From positions 100,657,001-100,721,000 of the forward strand of contig CM074856.1 of NCBI GenBank assembly GCA_037501455.1: a stretch of DNA of 64,000 nucleotides, in the 5' to 3' direction. Shown piece by piece: positions 11,544 to 22,887 of the stretch. The position numbers and the translations under genes are program-made. Source of the stretch: Lantana camara (Eukaryota; Streptophyta; Magnoliopsida; Lamiales; Verbenaceae). The notes beneath the pieces are model-generated. The model was not told the DNA's origin, did not search any database, and saw only the letters and a list, made by a program, of their open reading frames with translations. The number at the start of each line of letters is the position of its first letter. Position 1 is the first letter of the stretch.

Positions 11544-12532
11544 AGGATTGAAATTCTGGAACTGAATTAATTCAGTTGAAAACTTGATTCTTTTAGTTGC
11601 GATTTCTTTCCCGCTTTGTACCAATACGGTTCGATATTCCCATTCTTGATAGCCGTTTCTGCCCTTGTGTTATTTTCTAACATAATCCGTAAATCATCAT
11701 TAATCCCCACATCTTCAGTCCCGTTTTAATCCCAGATTTACCGGTTGAACCCTTCTTGCACTGATTCTCACATTTACTTTCTGGTTTCAGAAGTGAGAAT
11801 AACCCTGGTCTTCTTGTTAGGGTGTAATTGCCCATTCAAGCTTGAAAGACTGACTTTGTGTTCCAAGCAAGCTCCTATACTCTTTATTTGAAATCCGAAA
11901 GTTGAGCTCTTATTCTCTTAGTAATTAGCAAGGCGGGTATTTGCTATGGAGGAATCAAGGTCGTCATCCCGTGAGAGTAATTCAGCAAGCACACTTGCTT
12001 AGATACCGAAGAAATCAAGTCCTAGTGACACTTTGCCTTGTAGGAGTCTTATCTTTGATCAAAGTATGCTCAATTGATTTATAAAATCGTCGTCTCTTCC
12101 ATTCCCATTATTAACACTTGATCCGAAATTAATAACCTTTGTAATTCTACTTACTTGGTTATTCGCTTCCTTTCTACTTCCCACTTTCTTCCCTTCCGCT
12201 TATTGTAGACATTCTGATAGCAAGAGGGATTAAGATTCAAGATTTACTATCCAAATTTAGCCGGATCAAACCCCTTCTCCCAGTTACTGAGTCAAATGAT
12301 ATCCTGAGACTATCGGAGAATTGCAGACGGTGTACCCACTTTCTTGAAAACGATAATGGAACAAAGGTACTGTTGATGATGGGACTTTTCTTTGTATAAG
12401 AGGGAGGGAAGGTCCCGATTATTGAAAACTTCTTTCACATGGTTCTCATACAGGATTCCGGGAAAATCGGTTTTCTCAAAATTCCCAACTTCCTCGAGTG
12501 CTGTCTAGCTTCTGATTTAAGTTTACTTCCAG

Positions 12533-12556
12533 ACCGGCTCTCCCCCTTAAGAAAAT
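12533..12556 (-). other. Second, internal polypurine-like tract of R4
   Basis: Plus strand CCGGCTCTCCCCCTTAAG; the minus strand is a purine run much like the LTR-adjacent tract. Counterparts are in R6 (53763-53788), R8 (38526-38545) and R11 (60895-60922). Confidence 0.5.
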
Positions 12557-13780
12557 AGAAATTTTCTTATTCTTTAAATTTGTTCTGTTCTTTCCCACTT
12601 GCAAGCTTCTCTGCTGATTTAATTCCTGTAACTTTTCCTTATCCTACTTGTTATTAACCAAAATTTGATTAACGGTTCTTTTCTAATCTTTGTTGTTAAT
12701 GGCATACCCAACTTGAAATCCCTGACTATCACCACTCTAATCTGATATTAAAATTTTCCAACATCCTACAACCCTTCTGCTGTTGGCGAAGATGACATGT
12801 AACGCCCCGGTTCCAGATGAACAGGTAAGCACGCCACGTGTGCGTTTTGAGCGTAGGATTTTATTTTCTTTCTTTAATTTCATACTATTTTACGTGGCAT
12901 CTCATAATTTTACAAAATTCATGAAACATTATTTATATCAATTATTTGAATTCATATCATTGAAAATATTATTTCATGACACGAAAAATATTTATTGCAT
13001 GAAATAATTACCGAGAGTGTTTTAAATTACCAAATTGTCCCTAAAAAATATTCAATTTAAAACTTTGGGGACTTGATTGCATCATCTTCCAAGGACGTAA
13101 TTGAACAAATTTCAAATTGTAGCATACTTGTTTGCATAAATTCACAAATTAAAGGATTAATTGACAATTAACATATTTCACAAAAATCAAGAATGGAATG
13201 TAACGGTATAAGCTTCTTCAAGCTTCCTTGATCAATTCTATCAAAAATTTCCCAACATATTCATCTCTCTCTCACTCTCGGTTTCTCCAAGGAAAGAAAG
13301 GAAATAAGTTTTTCAATCAATCATCAAGATTTCAAGAAATCTTTCAAGGAATTGGAAGTTCATCATCATCATCTTCTTCTTCATCCATTTCTTAGTTTTC
13401 AAGGTTGGTTTGGCATGAGTTGATGATCTTTGATCATATATGTATAAGTTAGGGTTTTACTTGGGTGTGCTAGATGAATTAATTCTAGTTGGAAGCATGA
13501 TTGGTTGATTATATCACGAATTATAACATGATTTATTCATGAAATCATTGAAATTTTGGCATGAATGATCAAGTGTGAGCATGAACTTGAAATCATGAAT
13601 TCTTGGTGATATTTGGTGTTTAAGTGTTTAAGTGTTAGTTTATCATCCTATGAACATATATGCATGTATATTTCCAGAAAATCATACCTTTATTGATTGA
13701 AAAGGGAGCTTGTTGCTTGCTTTGTTGTATTCCCGTAGCCTTCCCCTGTTTTTGCTCTGCTTTTGTATTCTGCAGAAACA

Positions 13781-14010
13781 GGGAACGGCCGTTCCCAGCC
13801 CCAAGGAATTGTGGGAACGGGCGTTCCCACCTTTCAAATGAAAATAGGCGGCCGACTGCGGGAACGACCGTTCCCATTTTGGCCTTGGAGCCGGAAGGGC
13901 CGTTCCCAGCTAGGCGCGTTTTAAAAAAAAATAGAAAATGTTGGCACGCTTTGGGGTTGCTTGGGAACGACCGTTCCCATTTTCCAAAGGGGTCCGGAAC
14001 GGCCGTTCCC
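13781..14010 (+). repeat. Mid-LTR palindrome array, R5 5' LTR
   Basis: Six units of GGGAACGGCCGTTCCC type, first at 13781-13796 and last at 13996-14010, spaced about 35-50 bp. Confidence 0.85.
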
Positions 14011-14546
14011 ACCTGGCTTGCAGTGCAAAATTCACTGCATAAAATTACGAAAATAGCCCCTCGATCCGACGACTTCTTTGACCCGGAATTGCTATAATAT
14101 GTGCTAATATGATGTGAAACGACATGTTATCATACCACATTGCATTTTCATGGTCGTCTCGATACATTTCCGCCGTTCGTCATATTTTGGTCATTTTAGG
14201 TCATGTCTCACGAATATACATCGTATTTACACAGGTCACGAGGGCGTGGACGGGGAGCAAGCTCCTTAGAACACTTCTTTATTGTATTTTGCAAGAAAAG
14301 GTGAGGTTTTAGGTTATGTTTATAGAACCCTACCACCCTTATGTGTTATTTTCGGCCAAAACCTATTATAATTATAAATGTTTTCAAAGTTATGAATATT
14401 TCAAGCAAGCAAGTCATGATTTCAAGCAAGTTTGGCGAGTACATGATTGCACGTGGGCCCGAGGGTAATTCTTGAGCCAACCGGGAAAGCAAGGGCTGAC
14501 GGGTAACTCCTGAATTATCCTCACATTGTTGGGATCACCCCCGAAG

Positions 14547-14564
14547 CCACTAGGAGATTAGTGG
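14547..14564 (+). other. LTR hairpin with GGAG loop (R5, 5' LTR)
   Basis: Stem CCACTA / TAGTGG around GGAGAT. Second copy at 21978-21995 in the 3' LTR. Confidence 0.7.
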
Positions 14565-15004
14565 TGGAAGGAGTTCCGTGTCTAGAGGGTCATGTCCTCT
14601 ACACACACCATGTCGTGGATAGTCGAGCCTTGCAAACTCACTATCATCCGGAGGAAGAAGGAGACTGGGGATTAATCCGGCATGTCGGGTTATCCTCGGG
14701 TTATCGCATGATTTCAAGCATGAAATTGTCTATATGAGCACTAAATGAAATTGCATGATCATGTATTGAAATGATAAAGCAAGCACGTATTGTCACGTTT
14801 GGTGTTATGGTTGGAGATTCGCCCCTACTCGCCGGGGTCACATGTTCATGAAATTTTTAAGCTAAAATGTTAAAGTGATTGGTTGTAATCTCGGGCGAAG
14901 ATTAAGTTTCTTGAACTATATATATTCCTTTCCATTTCCAAAGTCTTCACCCGAGGCTACACCTTGCATGTGATGTGTGTTATATATATTTATTGCCCCT
15001 CACT

Positions 15005-15021
15005 CAGTCTTCGGTAGGCTG
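15005..15021 (+). other. LTR CAGTC hairpin (R5, 5' LTR)
   Basis: CAGTCT-TCGGT-AGGCTG has one G.U pair. The 3' LTR copy reads AGACTG and is fully paired. Confidence 0.6.
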
Positions 15022-15464
15022 ATACTTCACTTTTCAGGTACTTGAGCGCTGGGTCGTGCTAGGCGGGTGTCCGGTCGAGTTTTGCATTTTCACGAGTCTA
15101 ACGCCGTACCTTCATGTATAGTACTTTTGGGACATTTCATGTTGTTGATCGTTATTAGTATTTTTGGAATACTTGGTTATGTATATTATTAAGAGATGAT
15201 AATGTATTGATAGTTAAGTTGGTACCTATACGTATCTATTCAATAAATATGGTACCTATATGTATGAATGATCTTATTGCTTCCGCTTTCATTATCTTGT
15301 TGCTCTGGTCTTGTTGGGGAGAGTGTCCCGCCTAGCTCGTCATTTTATTTGTCACCCGTTCGCTATAGTTTTGGTTTATGTATGGATTTTCCATTTCATA
15401 CGTGCACCGAGGCTATAGTGCGGGGGATGTGGTGCCCTGGGGGTTAGGGTGCTACATCTACATG

Positions 15465-15477
15465 TGGTATCAGAGCC
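15465..15477 (+). promoter_or_regulatory. R5 primer-binding site (initiator Met tRNA)
   Basis: TGGTATCAGAGCC, 8 bp after the LTR, complementary to the 3' end of plant initiator methionine tRNA. It primes first-strand DNA synthesis. Confidence 0.85.
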
Positions 15478-15486
15478 CGGTTGCAA

Positions 15487-15545
15487 AACCGAGGTTCTCG
15501 AGTCGTGTCGTGTCAGTCTAGGTCGCACGGCATAGGATTATGTGG
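15487..15545 (+). other. Post-primer leader motif of R5
   Basis: GTGTCAGTCTAGGTCG followed by CGGCATAGGA. It recurs just after the primer site of R3, R4, R7, R8 and R11, coding or not. Confidence 0.6.
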
Positions 15546-15686
15546 TACTTGGGAGTCTGCATTTTGTTGAATTACTTAATTCAAGTGTTTTCTTGCCTTA
15601 CTTGAGATATTTGGCCATTATTGAATTATATGCACACATTTGCATTTATTAATCAAGCCACGCATGTGTAGTGATCTGATTTCAGG

Positions 15687-17042
15687 ATGGAGCACGACAG
15701 ACGTTCCAGTGACCGATCCTCGAGGCACAGGCATCATCACCGCCGACACCATCGCCGCGAGAGATCACCACGTCCTCCACCTGCCCAGGCACAGCCCCAG
15801 GATTTCATGAACGCGGTAGTGGGGCTAATTGATCAGAGGCTACAGGACAGGGTTCCTCCACCACCTCCAGCACCAGTAGCACCTCCGGAGAACCCCATTT
15901 CTGCCATTTTACGAGAGTTTCAGAACCAGCGTCCCCCGAAGTTCTATAAGGGAGACGATATACAGGCAGAGACGTGGCTAAAAGAGATCGAAAGGATTTG
16001 GCAGCTTATCCCTTGTGACAGTCAGGAGAAGGCTCGCTGTACACTTACTCTTATTCAGGGCGAGGCCTATTCTTGGTGGGAAAGCACACAGATTGTTCTG
16101 GAGGCAGCCGGGACCAAGATTACTTGCGAGATATTTGTACGGGAGTTCAGAAACAAGTATATTCCTCCAGCTTCCCGTACTCGCAGGTTGAGAGAGTTCA
16201 CCGAGCTGAAGCAGGGAGGCAGGTCTGTGGGTCAGTTTATGGCCGAGTTCGAGAGACTTTCTCGCTATGCACCCAACATAGCGAATGATGACTTTCACAA
16301 GGCGATGCAGTTCGTCCAGGGACTCAGGCCAGATATTCAGGATGCGCTGAAAGCAGCCAATACCAGCACCTGGGCAAAAGCTACCACTAAGGCCCTAAAA
16401 GTTGAGGATTCGGATAGTGCTAGGAAAGCTACTTCGCGGATTGGACAGGCTTCGGGCTCGAGAGCAGGTCAGGGGTCGAGCTCAGGGAAGAGGCCGATGA
16501 TTTACTCTGCACCCCCAGCTCAGAAGAACCCCGGGAAGAAGCTTAAGGCGACAGGGCCGTTACCGAAAGGTCCGAGAGCTCCAGCACCACCCCAGCCACC
16601 TCAGAGACCGGGCTGCAGATGGTGTGGACTTCCTACACATACCTACGATAACTGCAGACGCCGGTTGGGCTTATGTTTGATTTGCGGGAGTGACGAGCAC
16701 ATGGTTGACGGCTGTCCGGATCGTCAGGATCCACCACCTGCAGGACCGAGGCCACTGGTGAGGGCTCGAGCTTATGCACTCGCTGGAGAGGAGCAGGATG
16801 CAGAGATAGACCCCGCTGCGGTAGTTGAAGGTATTATTTGCATCCATGGCACGAACATCCATACATTATTTGATCCAGGAGCTACACACTCCTTTCTTGC
16901 GCACTCTATTGCTATTACTTTGTCTCTGCCTGCTATGTGTACTTCTGTGCGTTATATAGTCAGTACTCCTTTCGGTAATAGGCGAGAGACGAATCAGGTT
17001 TACAGGGATGTTCCAGTGGTGATTGAAGGCCGGAGTTTCTGA
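15687..17042 (+). CDS. gag: R5 Gag and start of protease
   Basis: Structural protein that packages element RNA, followed by the aspartic protease. The start ATG at 15687 lies right after a TTTCAGG run that resembles a splice acceptor. In order: an Arg/His-rich N-terminus (residues 1-30), a Pro-rich spacer, the retrotransposon gag domain (about 90-235, with SWWES and [10 protein letters not shown]), a basic Ser/Gly linker, two CX2CX4HX4C zinc knuckles (from Cys310), and the protease catalytic segment [10 protein letters not shown] (Asp396). The active site is DPG rather than the usual DSG or DTG, as also in R7. The frame ends with TGA at 17040-17042 in the middle of the protease. Comparison with R7 shows that one base is missing there, so this is probably a mutation and not a natural terminus. 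Confidence 0.92.
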   Translation: MEHDRRSSDRSSRHRHHHRRHHRRERSPRPPPAQAQPQDFMNAVVGLIDQRLQDRVPPPPPAPVAPPENPISAILREFQNQRPPKFYKGDDIQAETWLKEIERIWQLIPCDSQEKARCTLTLIQGEAYSWWESTQIVLEAAGTKITCEIFVREFRNKYIPPASRTRRLREFTELKQGGRSVGQFMAEFERLSRYAPNIANDDFHKAMQFVQGLRPDIQDALKAANTSTWAKATTKALKVEDSDSARKATSRIGQASGSRAGQGSSSGKRPMIYSAPPAQKNPGKKLKATGPLPKGPRAPAPPQPPQRPGCRWCGLPTHTYDNCRRRLGLCLICGSDEHMVDGCPDRQDPPPAGPRPLVRARAYALAGEEQDAEIDPAAVVEGIICIHGTNIHTLFDPGATHSFLAHSIAITLSLPAMCTSVRYIVSTPFGNRRETNQVYRDVPVVIEGRSF

Positions 17043-17056
17043 CAGATTTCATTGTT

Positions 17057-20000
17057 ATGCTGATGGAGAGATACGGAGCTATATTGGGGATGGAATGGTT
17101 ATACAGGCATTGTGCTACCGTGGATTGTCGGGCTAAGAAGGTTCAGTTGGGTTCAGAGGATACTACGGGTTGTACTTCAAAGACCGTACCCCTACTTTCG
17201 TTTTCAGAGGCTCAGAGATTAGTCAGAGACGGGGCTACCGGGTTCATTGCCTATATTCTGAACAAGCCAAAAGATCAGGTAAAATTAGGGGACACTGAAG
17301 TGGAAAAGGAATTCCCCGAGGTATTTCCAGAGAAGTTGGATTCTTTGCCTCCTGAGCGAGAGATTGAATTTGTGATTGATCTTTTTCCGAATGCTGAGCC
17401 GTATTCAAAGACTCCTTACCGGATGGCTCCAGCTGAATTGAAGGAATTAAAAGTCCAACTGGAAGCATTGTTGGAAGTTGGGTACATTCGACCGAGTTCT
17501 TCGCCTTGGGGAGCACCAGTTTTATTTGTAAAGAAAAAGGACGGGACTTTAAGAATGTGTATCGATTACAGGGAGTTGAACAGGATGACTATCAAGAACA
17601 AGTATCCCCTCCCACATATCGAGGAGTTATTCGATATACTTCAGGGTTCCAAAGTTTATTCGAAATTGGATTTAAGACAGGGATACTATCAGCTGCGAAT
17701 CCGAGCAGAGGATATTCCTAAGACAGGATTCAATACTCGGTACGGGCACTACGAGTTCGTGGTTATGCCATTTGGATTAACTAACGCCCCTGCAGCTTTT
17801 TTGGATATGATGCACCGGATATTCAGGTCTTTCCTCGACAAGTTCGTGGTGATTTTTATTGATGATATTCTGGTTTTCTCAAAATCAGCCGAGGAGCACG
17901 CGAGACATCTCGGGCTCGTTCTTCAGACTCTGAAAGAGCATCAGTTGTTTGCTAAGTTCAGTAAGTGTGAATTTTGGATCGACCGGGTTTCCTTTTTGGG
18001 ACATGTAATTTCGGGAAAAGGGTTGGAAGTCGATCCCTCGAAAATCGAGGCCGTGCTCAAGTGGGAGAAACCAAAGAATGCCTCGGAACTTAGAAGCTTC
18101 TTGGGATTGGCTGGTTATTATAGAAGATTTGTTCAGGACTTCTCGAAGATTGCGGCGCCGTTAACCCGATTAACAAAGAAGGATGTTAAATTTGTCTGGG
18201 ACGAGAAGTGTGACCAAAGCTTTAATTTTCTGAAAGAAAAGTTAGTCTCAGCTCCGGTGTTAACTTTACCCGAGGGTTCAGAGGGATATGCAGTGTACTC
18301 CGATGCTTCTAAAGAAGGCTTAGGTTGTGTTTTGACTCAGAAAGGAAAAGTGATCGGCTATGCTTCTCGCAAGCTAAAGGAATATGAAAGGAATTATCCA
18401 ACACACGACCTAGAGCTTGCAGCCGTGATCTTTGCTCTCGGCAAATGGAGACATTATCTTTACGGGACTTCCTTTGAGATCTTTACCGACCATAAGAGCC
18501 TCCAGTACCTATTCACTCAAAAAGAGTTGAACATGAGGCAACGGCGATGGATGGAAAAGCTAGAGGATTATGATTGTACAATTAAATACCACCCCGGGAA
18601 AGCTAATGTGGTCGCCGATGCACTTAGTAGAAAGGCGAGTGTATCGAGCTTGGAAATAAAGGAAAGTGAGGAAGTTGTCCCAATTGTGTTAAAGGCTCGG
18701 GTTTCTAACATTACAATTCAGCCGGAATTAAAGTATCAGTTATTTGAGGCTCAGAATAAGAATCCGGAAGTGCAGAAGCTTACAAGTAAAGCTAAGGATG
18801 ACTCGGAGAGTCCGTTTGGGTTTGATGAGACCGGGTTGCTTCGGTTTAAAAACAGAGTAGTAGTACCTGAAGAATTGAGACGGGTCCTACTTGAAGAAGC
18901 TCACAAGTCAGCCTACTCGATCCACCCAGGAGGGAATAAAATGTATAAGGATTTGAAGCAGTATTATTGGTGGAACAGGATGAAGAGAGACGTGGCAGAA
19001 TACGTGAAACGTTGCCTGACTTGTCAGAAAGTGAAAGCTGAGCACCAAAAGCCCGCGGGACTTTTACAACCGTTACCTATTCCCGAGTGGAAGTGGGAAC
19101 AAGTAACGATGGACTTTGTTTCCGGATTACCGAAGGTTAAAGGCGGGTTTGATGGAATTTGGGTAATCGTGGATAGATTTACAAAGTCTGCTCACTTTCT
19201 ATCGGTTCGGATATCCTATAAGATCCCGAAGTTGGCTAAAATCTATAACAAAGAGATTATTCGACTTCATGGCATTCCGGTGAGCATAGTTTCAGACCCA
19301 GACCCGAGGTTTACTTCTAAGTTGTGGCAGGAATTACAGGCCGTCTTGGGAACGAAACTTAAGTTCAGTACAGCATACCACCCGCAAACAGACGGTCAAT
19401 CTGAAAGGTTAATCAGATATTTGGAAGATCTTCTTCGGGTTTGCGTGATGGATTTTCAGAACTCGTGGGCAGAACAGCTTTCTTTAATCGAGTTTGCTTA
19501 TAACAACAGCTTTCAGGCTTCGATCGGGATGGCTCCTTATGAACTTCTTTATGGAAGAAAGAGCCGATCTCCGCTGTTCTTCGACTTGGAAGAATGGAAA
19601 TGGTCAAAACAGGAAGGAGTAAAGAGAGGTGAGAGATTCGAAAGGCCTTCCAAAGTTGTTCAGGCTATGATTGAGAAAGTTCAAATGATTCAACAACAGA
19701 TGAAAGCCGCGCAAGATAGGCAAAAGAGCTATGCCGATAAGCGCCGAAGAGATCTAGAATTTGAAGTTGGTGACCGGGTATTCTTGAAGGTGTCACCAAG
19801 GAAAGGTTTCACCCGAATCGGGAAAGGAGGAAAACTTAATCCTCGCTACTTAGGTCCGTTTGAGATTCTTGAAAGAATAGGCGAGGTAGCCTATCGACTG
19901 GACCTACCACCTAGTCTTACGGGGATTCACAACGTATTTCATGTTTCACAATTAAGGAAATATTACCCCGACGAGACTACGATTCTCCCCGTGGAAGAAG

Positions 20001-20191
20001 TTGAACTGGAACCGAATTTGACACTTATTCAGAGACCGGTTAAAATCATGGATCGAAAATTCCAAGAGTTGAGAAACCGGAGGATTCCCATGGTTAAAGT
20101 GTTGTGGAGAAGCGATAGAACCGAGGAAGCTACATGGGAAACTGAGGATAAAATGAAACGGTTCCACCCGGAGTTGTTCGAGCAAGACTAG
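17057..20191 (+). CDS. pol: R5 Pol: rest of protease, reverse transcriptase, RNase H, integrase, chromodomain-like tail
   Basis: Copies element RNA into DNA and integrates it. The first Met is at 17057, but similarity to R7 runs through the upstream junction, so this is the downstream half of a single gag-pol frame. Domains: reverse transcriptase (about 115-300, [10 protein letters not shown], active site FIDD at residues 267-270), RNase H (about 410-525, [19 protein letters not shown]), an integrase zinc region with HPGG and CLTCQK, and a catalytic core with Asp686, Asp747 and Glu783 (spacing D-35-E intact). A GPF-type module (RYLGPFEIL) and a C-terminal chromodomain-like stretch ([17 protein letters not shown]) follow. 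The tail and long LTRs place it in the chromoviruses, most like Tekay/Del. All catalytic residues that I could check are present. Confidence 0.93.
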   Translation: MLMERYGAILGMEWLYRHCATVDCRAKKVQLGSEDTTGCTSKTVPLLSFSEAQRLVRDGATGFIAYILNKPKDQVKLGDTEVEKEFPEVFPEKLDSLPPEREIEFVIDLFPNAEPYSKTPYRMAPAELKELKVQLEALLEVGYIRPSSSPWGAPVLFVKKKDGTLRMCIDYRELNRMTIKNKYPLPHIEELFDILQGSKVYSKLDLRQGYYQLRIRAEDIPKTGFNTRYGHYEFVVMPFGLTNAPAAFLDMMHRIFRSFLDKFVVIFIDDILVFSKSAEEHARHLGLVLQTLKEHQLFAKFSKCEFWIDRVSFLGHVISGKGLEVDPSKIEAVLKWEKPKNASELRSFLGLAGYYRRFVQDFSKIAAPLTRLTKKDVKFVWDEKCDQSFNFLKEKLVSAPVLTLPEGSEGYAVYSDASKEGLGCVLTQKGKVIGYASRKLKEYERNYPTHDLELAAVIFALGKWRHYLYGTSFEIFTDHKSLQYLFTQKELNMRQRRWMEKLEDYDCTIKYHPGKANVVADALSRKASVSSLEIKESEEVVPIVLKARVSNITIQPELKYQLFEAQNKNPEVQKLTSKAKDDSESPFGFDETGLLRFKNRVVVPEELRRVLLEEAHKSAYSIHPGGNKMYKDLKQYYWWNRMKRDVAEYVKRCLTCQKVKAEHQKPAGLLQPLPIPEWKWEQVTMDFVSGLPKVKGGFDGIWVIVDRFTKSAHFLSVRISYKIPKLAKIYNKEIIRLHGIPVSIVSDPDPRFTSKLWQELQAVLGTKLKFSTAYHPQTDGQSERLIRYLEDLLRVCVMDFQNSWAEQLSLIEFAYNNSFQASIGMAPYELLYGRKSRSPLFFDLEEWKWSKQEGVKRGERFERPSKVVQAMIEKVQMIQQQMKAAQDRQKSYADKRRRDLEFEVGDRVFLKVSPRKGFTRIGKGGKLNPRYLGPFEILERIGEVAYRLDLPPSLTGIHNVFHVSQLRKYYPDETTILPVEEVELEPNLTLIQRPVKIMDRKFQELRNRRIPMVKVLWRSDRTEEATWETEDKMKRFHPELFEQD

Positions 20192-20229
20192 AGAATCTGG
20201 GGACCAGATTCTTTTAAGGGGGGGAGAGT
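20192..20229 (+). promoter_or_regulatory. R5 polypurine tract with adjacent hairpin
   Basis: Just after the pol stop comes the stem GAATCTGG-GGA-CCAGATTC (20193-20211), then AAGGGGGGGGAGAGT to 20229. The LTR starts at 20230. Confidence 0.85.
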
Positions 20230-22887
20230 TGTAACGCCCCGGTTCCAGATGAACAGGTAAGCACGCCACGTGGGCGTTTTGAGCGTAGGATTTTATTTTC
20301 TTTCTTTAATTTCATACTATTTTACGTGGCATCTCATAATTTTACAAAATTCATGAAACATTATTTATATCAATTATTTGAATTCATATCATTGAAAATA
20401 TTATTTCATGACACGAAAAATATTTATTGCATGAAATAATTACCGAGAGTGTTTTAAATTACCAAATTGTCCCTAAAAAATATTCAATTTAAAACTTTGG
20501 GGACTTGATTGCATCATCTTCCAAGGACTTAATTGAACAAATTTCAAATTGTAGCATACTTGTTTGCATAAATTCCCAAATTAAAGGATTAATTGACAAT
20601 TAACATGTTTCACAAAAATCAAGAATGGAATGTAACGGTATAAGCTTCTTCAAGCTTCCTTGATCAATTCTATCAAAAATTTCCCATCATATTCATCTCT
20701 CTCTCACTCTCGGTTTCTCCAAGGAAAGAAAGGAAAGAAGTTTTTCAATCAATCATCAAGGTTTCAAGAAATCTTTCAAGGAATTGGAAGTTCATCATCA
20801 TCATCTTCTTCTTCATCCATTTCTTAGTTTTCAAGGTTGGTTTGGCATGAGTTGATGATCTTTGATCATATATGTATAAGTTAGGGTTTTACTTGGGTGT
20901 GCTAGATGAATTAATTCTAGTTGGAAGCATGATTGGTTGATTATATCACGAATTATAACATGATTTATTCATGAAATCATTGAAATTTTGGCATGAATGA
21001 TCAAGTGTGAGCATGAACTTGAAATCATGAATTCTTGGTGATATTTGGTGTTTAAGTGTTTAAGTGTTAGTTTATCATCCTATGAACATATATGCATGTA
21101 TATTTCCAGAAAATCGTACCTTTATTGATTGAAATGGGAGCTTGTTGCTTGCTTTGTTGTATTCCCGTAGCCTTCCCCTGTTTTTGCTCTGCTTCTGTAT
21201 TCTGCAGAAACAGGGAACGGCCGTTCCCAGCCTCAAGGCATTGCGGGAACGGGCGTTCCCACCTTTCAAATGAAAATAGGTGGCCGACTGCGGGAACGGC
21301 CGTTCCCATTTTGGCCTTGGAGCCGGAAGGGCCGTTCCCAGCTAGGCGCGTTTTAAAAAAAAATGGAAAACGTTGGCACGCTTTGGGGTTGCTTGGGAAC
21401 GACCGTTCCCATTTTCCAAAGGGGTCCGGAACGGCCGTTCCCACCTGGCTTGCAGTGCAAAATTCACTGCATAAAATTACGAAAATAGCCCCTCGATCCG
21501 ATGACTTCTTTGACCCCGAATTGCTATAATATGTGCTAATATGATGTGAAACGACATGTTATCATACCACATTGTATTTTCATGGTCGTCTCGATACATT
21601 TCCGCCGTTCGTCATATTTTGGTCATTTTAGGTCATTCTCACGAATATACATCGTATTTGCACAGGTCACGAGGGCGTGGACGGGGAGCAAGCTCCTTAG
21701 AACACTTCTTTATTGTATTTTGCAAGAAAAGGTGAGGTTTTAGGTTATGTTTATAGAACCCTACCACCCTTATGTGTTATTTTCGGCCAAAACCTATTAT
21801 AATTATAAATGTTTTCAAAGTTATGAATATTTCAAGCAAGCAAGTCATGATTTCAAGCAAGTTTGGCGAGTACATGATTGCACGTGGGCCCGAGGGTAAT
21901 TCTTGAGCCAACCGGGAAAGCAAGGGCTGACGGGTAACTCCTGAATTATCCTCACATTGTTGGGATCACCCCCGAAGCCACTAGGAGATTAGTGGTGGAA
22001 GGAGTTCCGTGTCTAGAGGGTCATGTCCTCTACATACACCATGTCGTGGATAGTCGAGCCTTGCAAACTCACTATCATCCGGAAGAAGAAGGAGACTGGG
22101 GATTAATCCGGCATGTCGGGTTATCCTCTGGTTATCGCATGATTTCAAGCATGAAATTGTCTATATGAGCACTAAATGAAATTGCATGATCATGTATTGA
22201 AATGATAAAGCAAGCACGTATTGTCACGTTTGGTGTTATGGTTGGAGATTCGCCCCTACTCGCCGGGGTCACATGTTCATGAAATGTTTAAGCTAAAATG
22301 TTAAAGTGATTGGTTGTAATCTCGGGCAAAGATTAAGTTTCTTGAACTATATATATTCCTTTTCATTTCCAAAGTCTTCACCCGAGGCTACACCTTGCAT
22401 GTGATGTGTGTTATATATATTTATTGCCCCTCACTCAGTCTTCGGTAGACTGATACTTCACTTTTCAGGTACTTGAGCGCTGGGTCGTGCTAGGCGGGTG
22501 TCCGGTCGAGTTTTGCATTTTCACGAGTCTAACGCCGTACCTTCATGTATAGTACTTTTGGGACATTTCATGTTGTTGATCGTTATTAGTATTTTTGGAA
22601 TACTTGGTTATGTATATTATTAAGAGATGATAATGTATTGATAGTTAAGTTGGTACCTATACGTATCTATTCAATAAATATGGTACCTATATGTATGAAT
22701 GATCTTATTGCTTCCGCTTTCATTATCTTGTTGCTCTGGTCTTGTTGGGGAGAGTGTCCCGCCTAGCTCGTCATTTTATTTGTCACCCGTTCGCTATAGT
22801 TTTGGTTTATGTATGGATTTTCCATTTCATACGTGGACCGAGGCTTTAGTGCGGGGGATGTGGTGCCCTGGGGGTTAGGGTGCTACA
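20230..22887 (+). repeat. R5 3' LTR
   Basis: Partner of 12798-15456, same length within one base. The palindrome array is at 21213-21442 and the GGAG-loop hairpin at 21978-21995. Confidence 0.92.
21213..21442 (+). repeat. Mid-LTR palindrome array, R5 3' LTR
   Basis: Same six units as the 5' LTR. Some units differ by single bases; the unit at 21292-21308 is closer to a perfect palindrome than its 5' counterpart. Confidence 0.85.

Larger units (their letters stand above)
10891..12797 (-). other. R4 interior, left part (non-coding)
   Basis: From the left LTR it holds the polypurine tract and hairpin (10891-10926), a GAGAG hairpin array (11135-11238), the CACGTG block (11503-11543), then non-coding DNA to a second polypurine-like tract at 12533-12556. 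No protein similarity seen. R5 is inserted at 12797/12798. Confidence 0.75.
12798..15456 (+). repeat. R5 5' LTR
   Basis: TGTAACGCCCCGG...GGGTGCTACA. It contains the palindrome array (13781-14010), the GGAG-loop hairpin (14547-14564) and the CAGTC hairpin (15005-15021). It should hold the promoter and polyadenylation site. Their exact positions are not clear to me. Confidence 0.92.
12798..22887 (+). mobile_element. R5: nearly intact Tekay/Del-type Ty3/gypsy element
   Basis: LTRs 12798-15456 and 20230-22887 (2,659 and 2,658 bp, with about thirty differences noticed by eye). The primer site is at 15465 and the polypurine tract ends at 20229. Gag-pol spans 15687-20191 with one apparent one-base loss at about 17040. 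Flanking pentamers are TGACA (12793-12797) and TGCCA (22888-22892), one mismatch apart. It is the youngest-looking coding element here and is inserted in the R4 interior, opposite in orientation. Confidence 0.92.
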
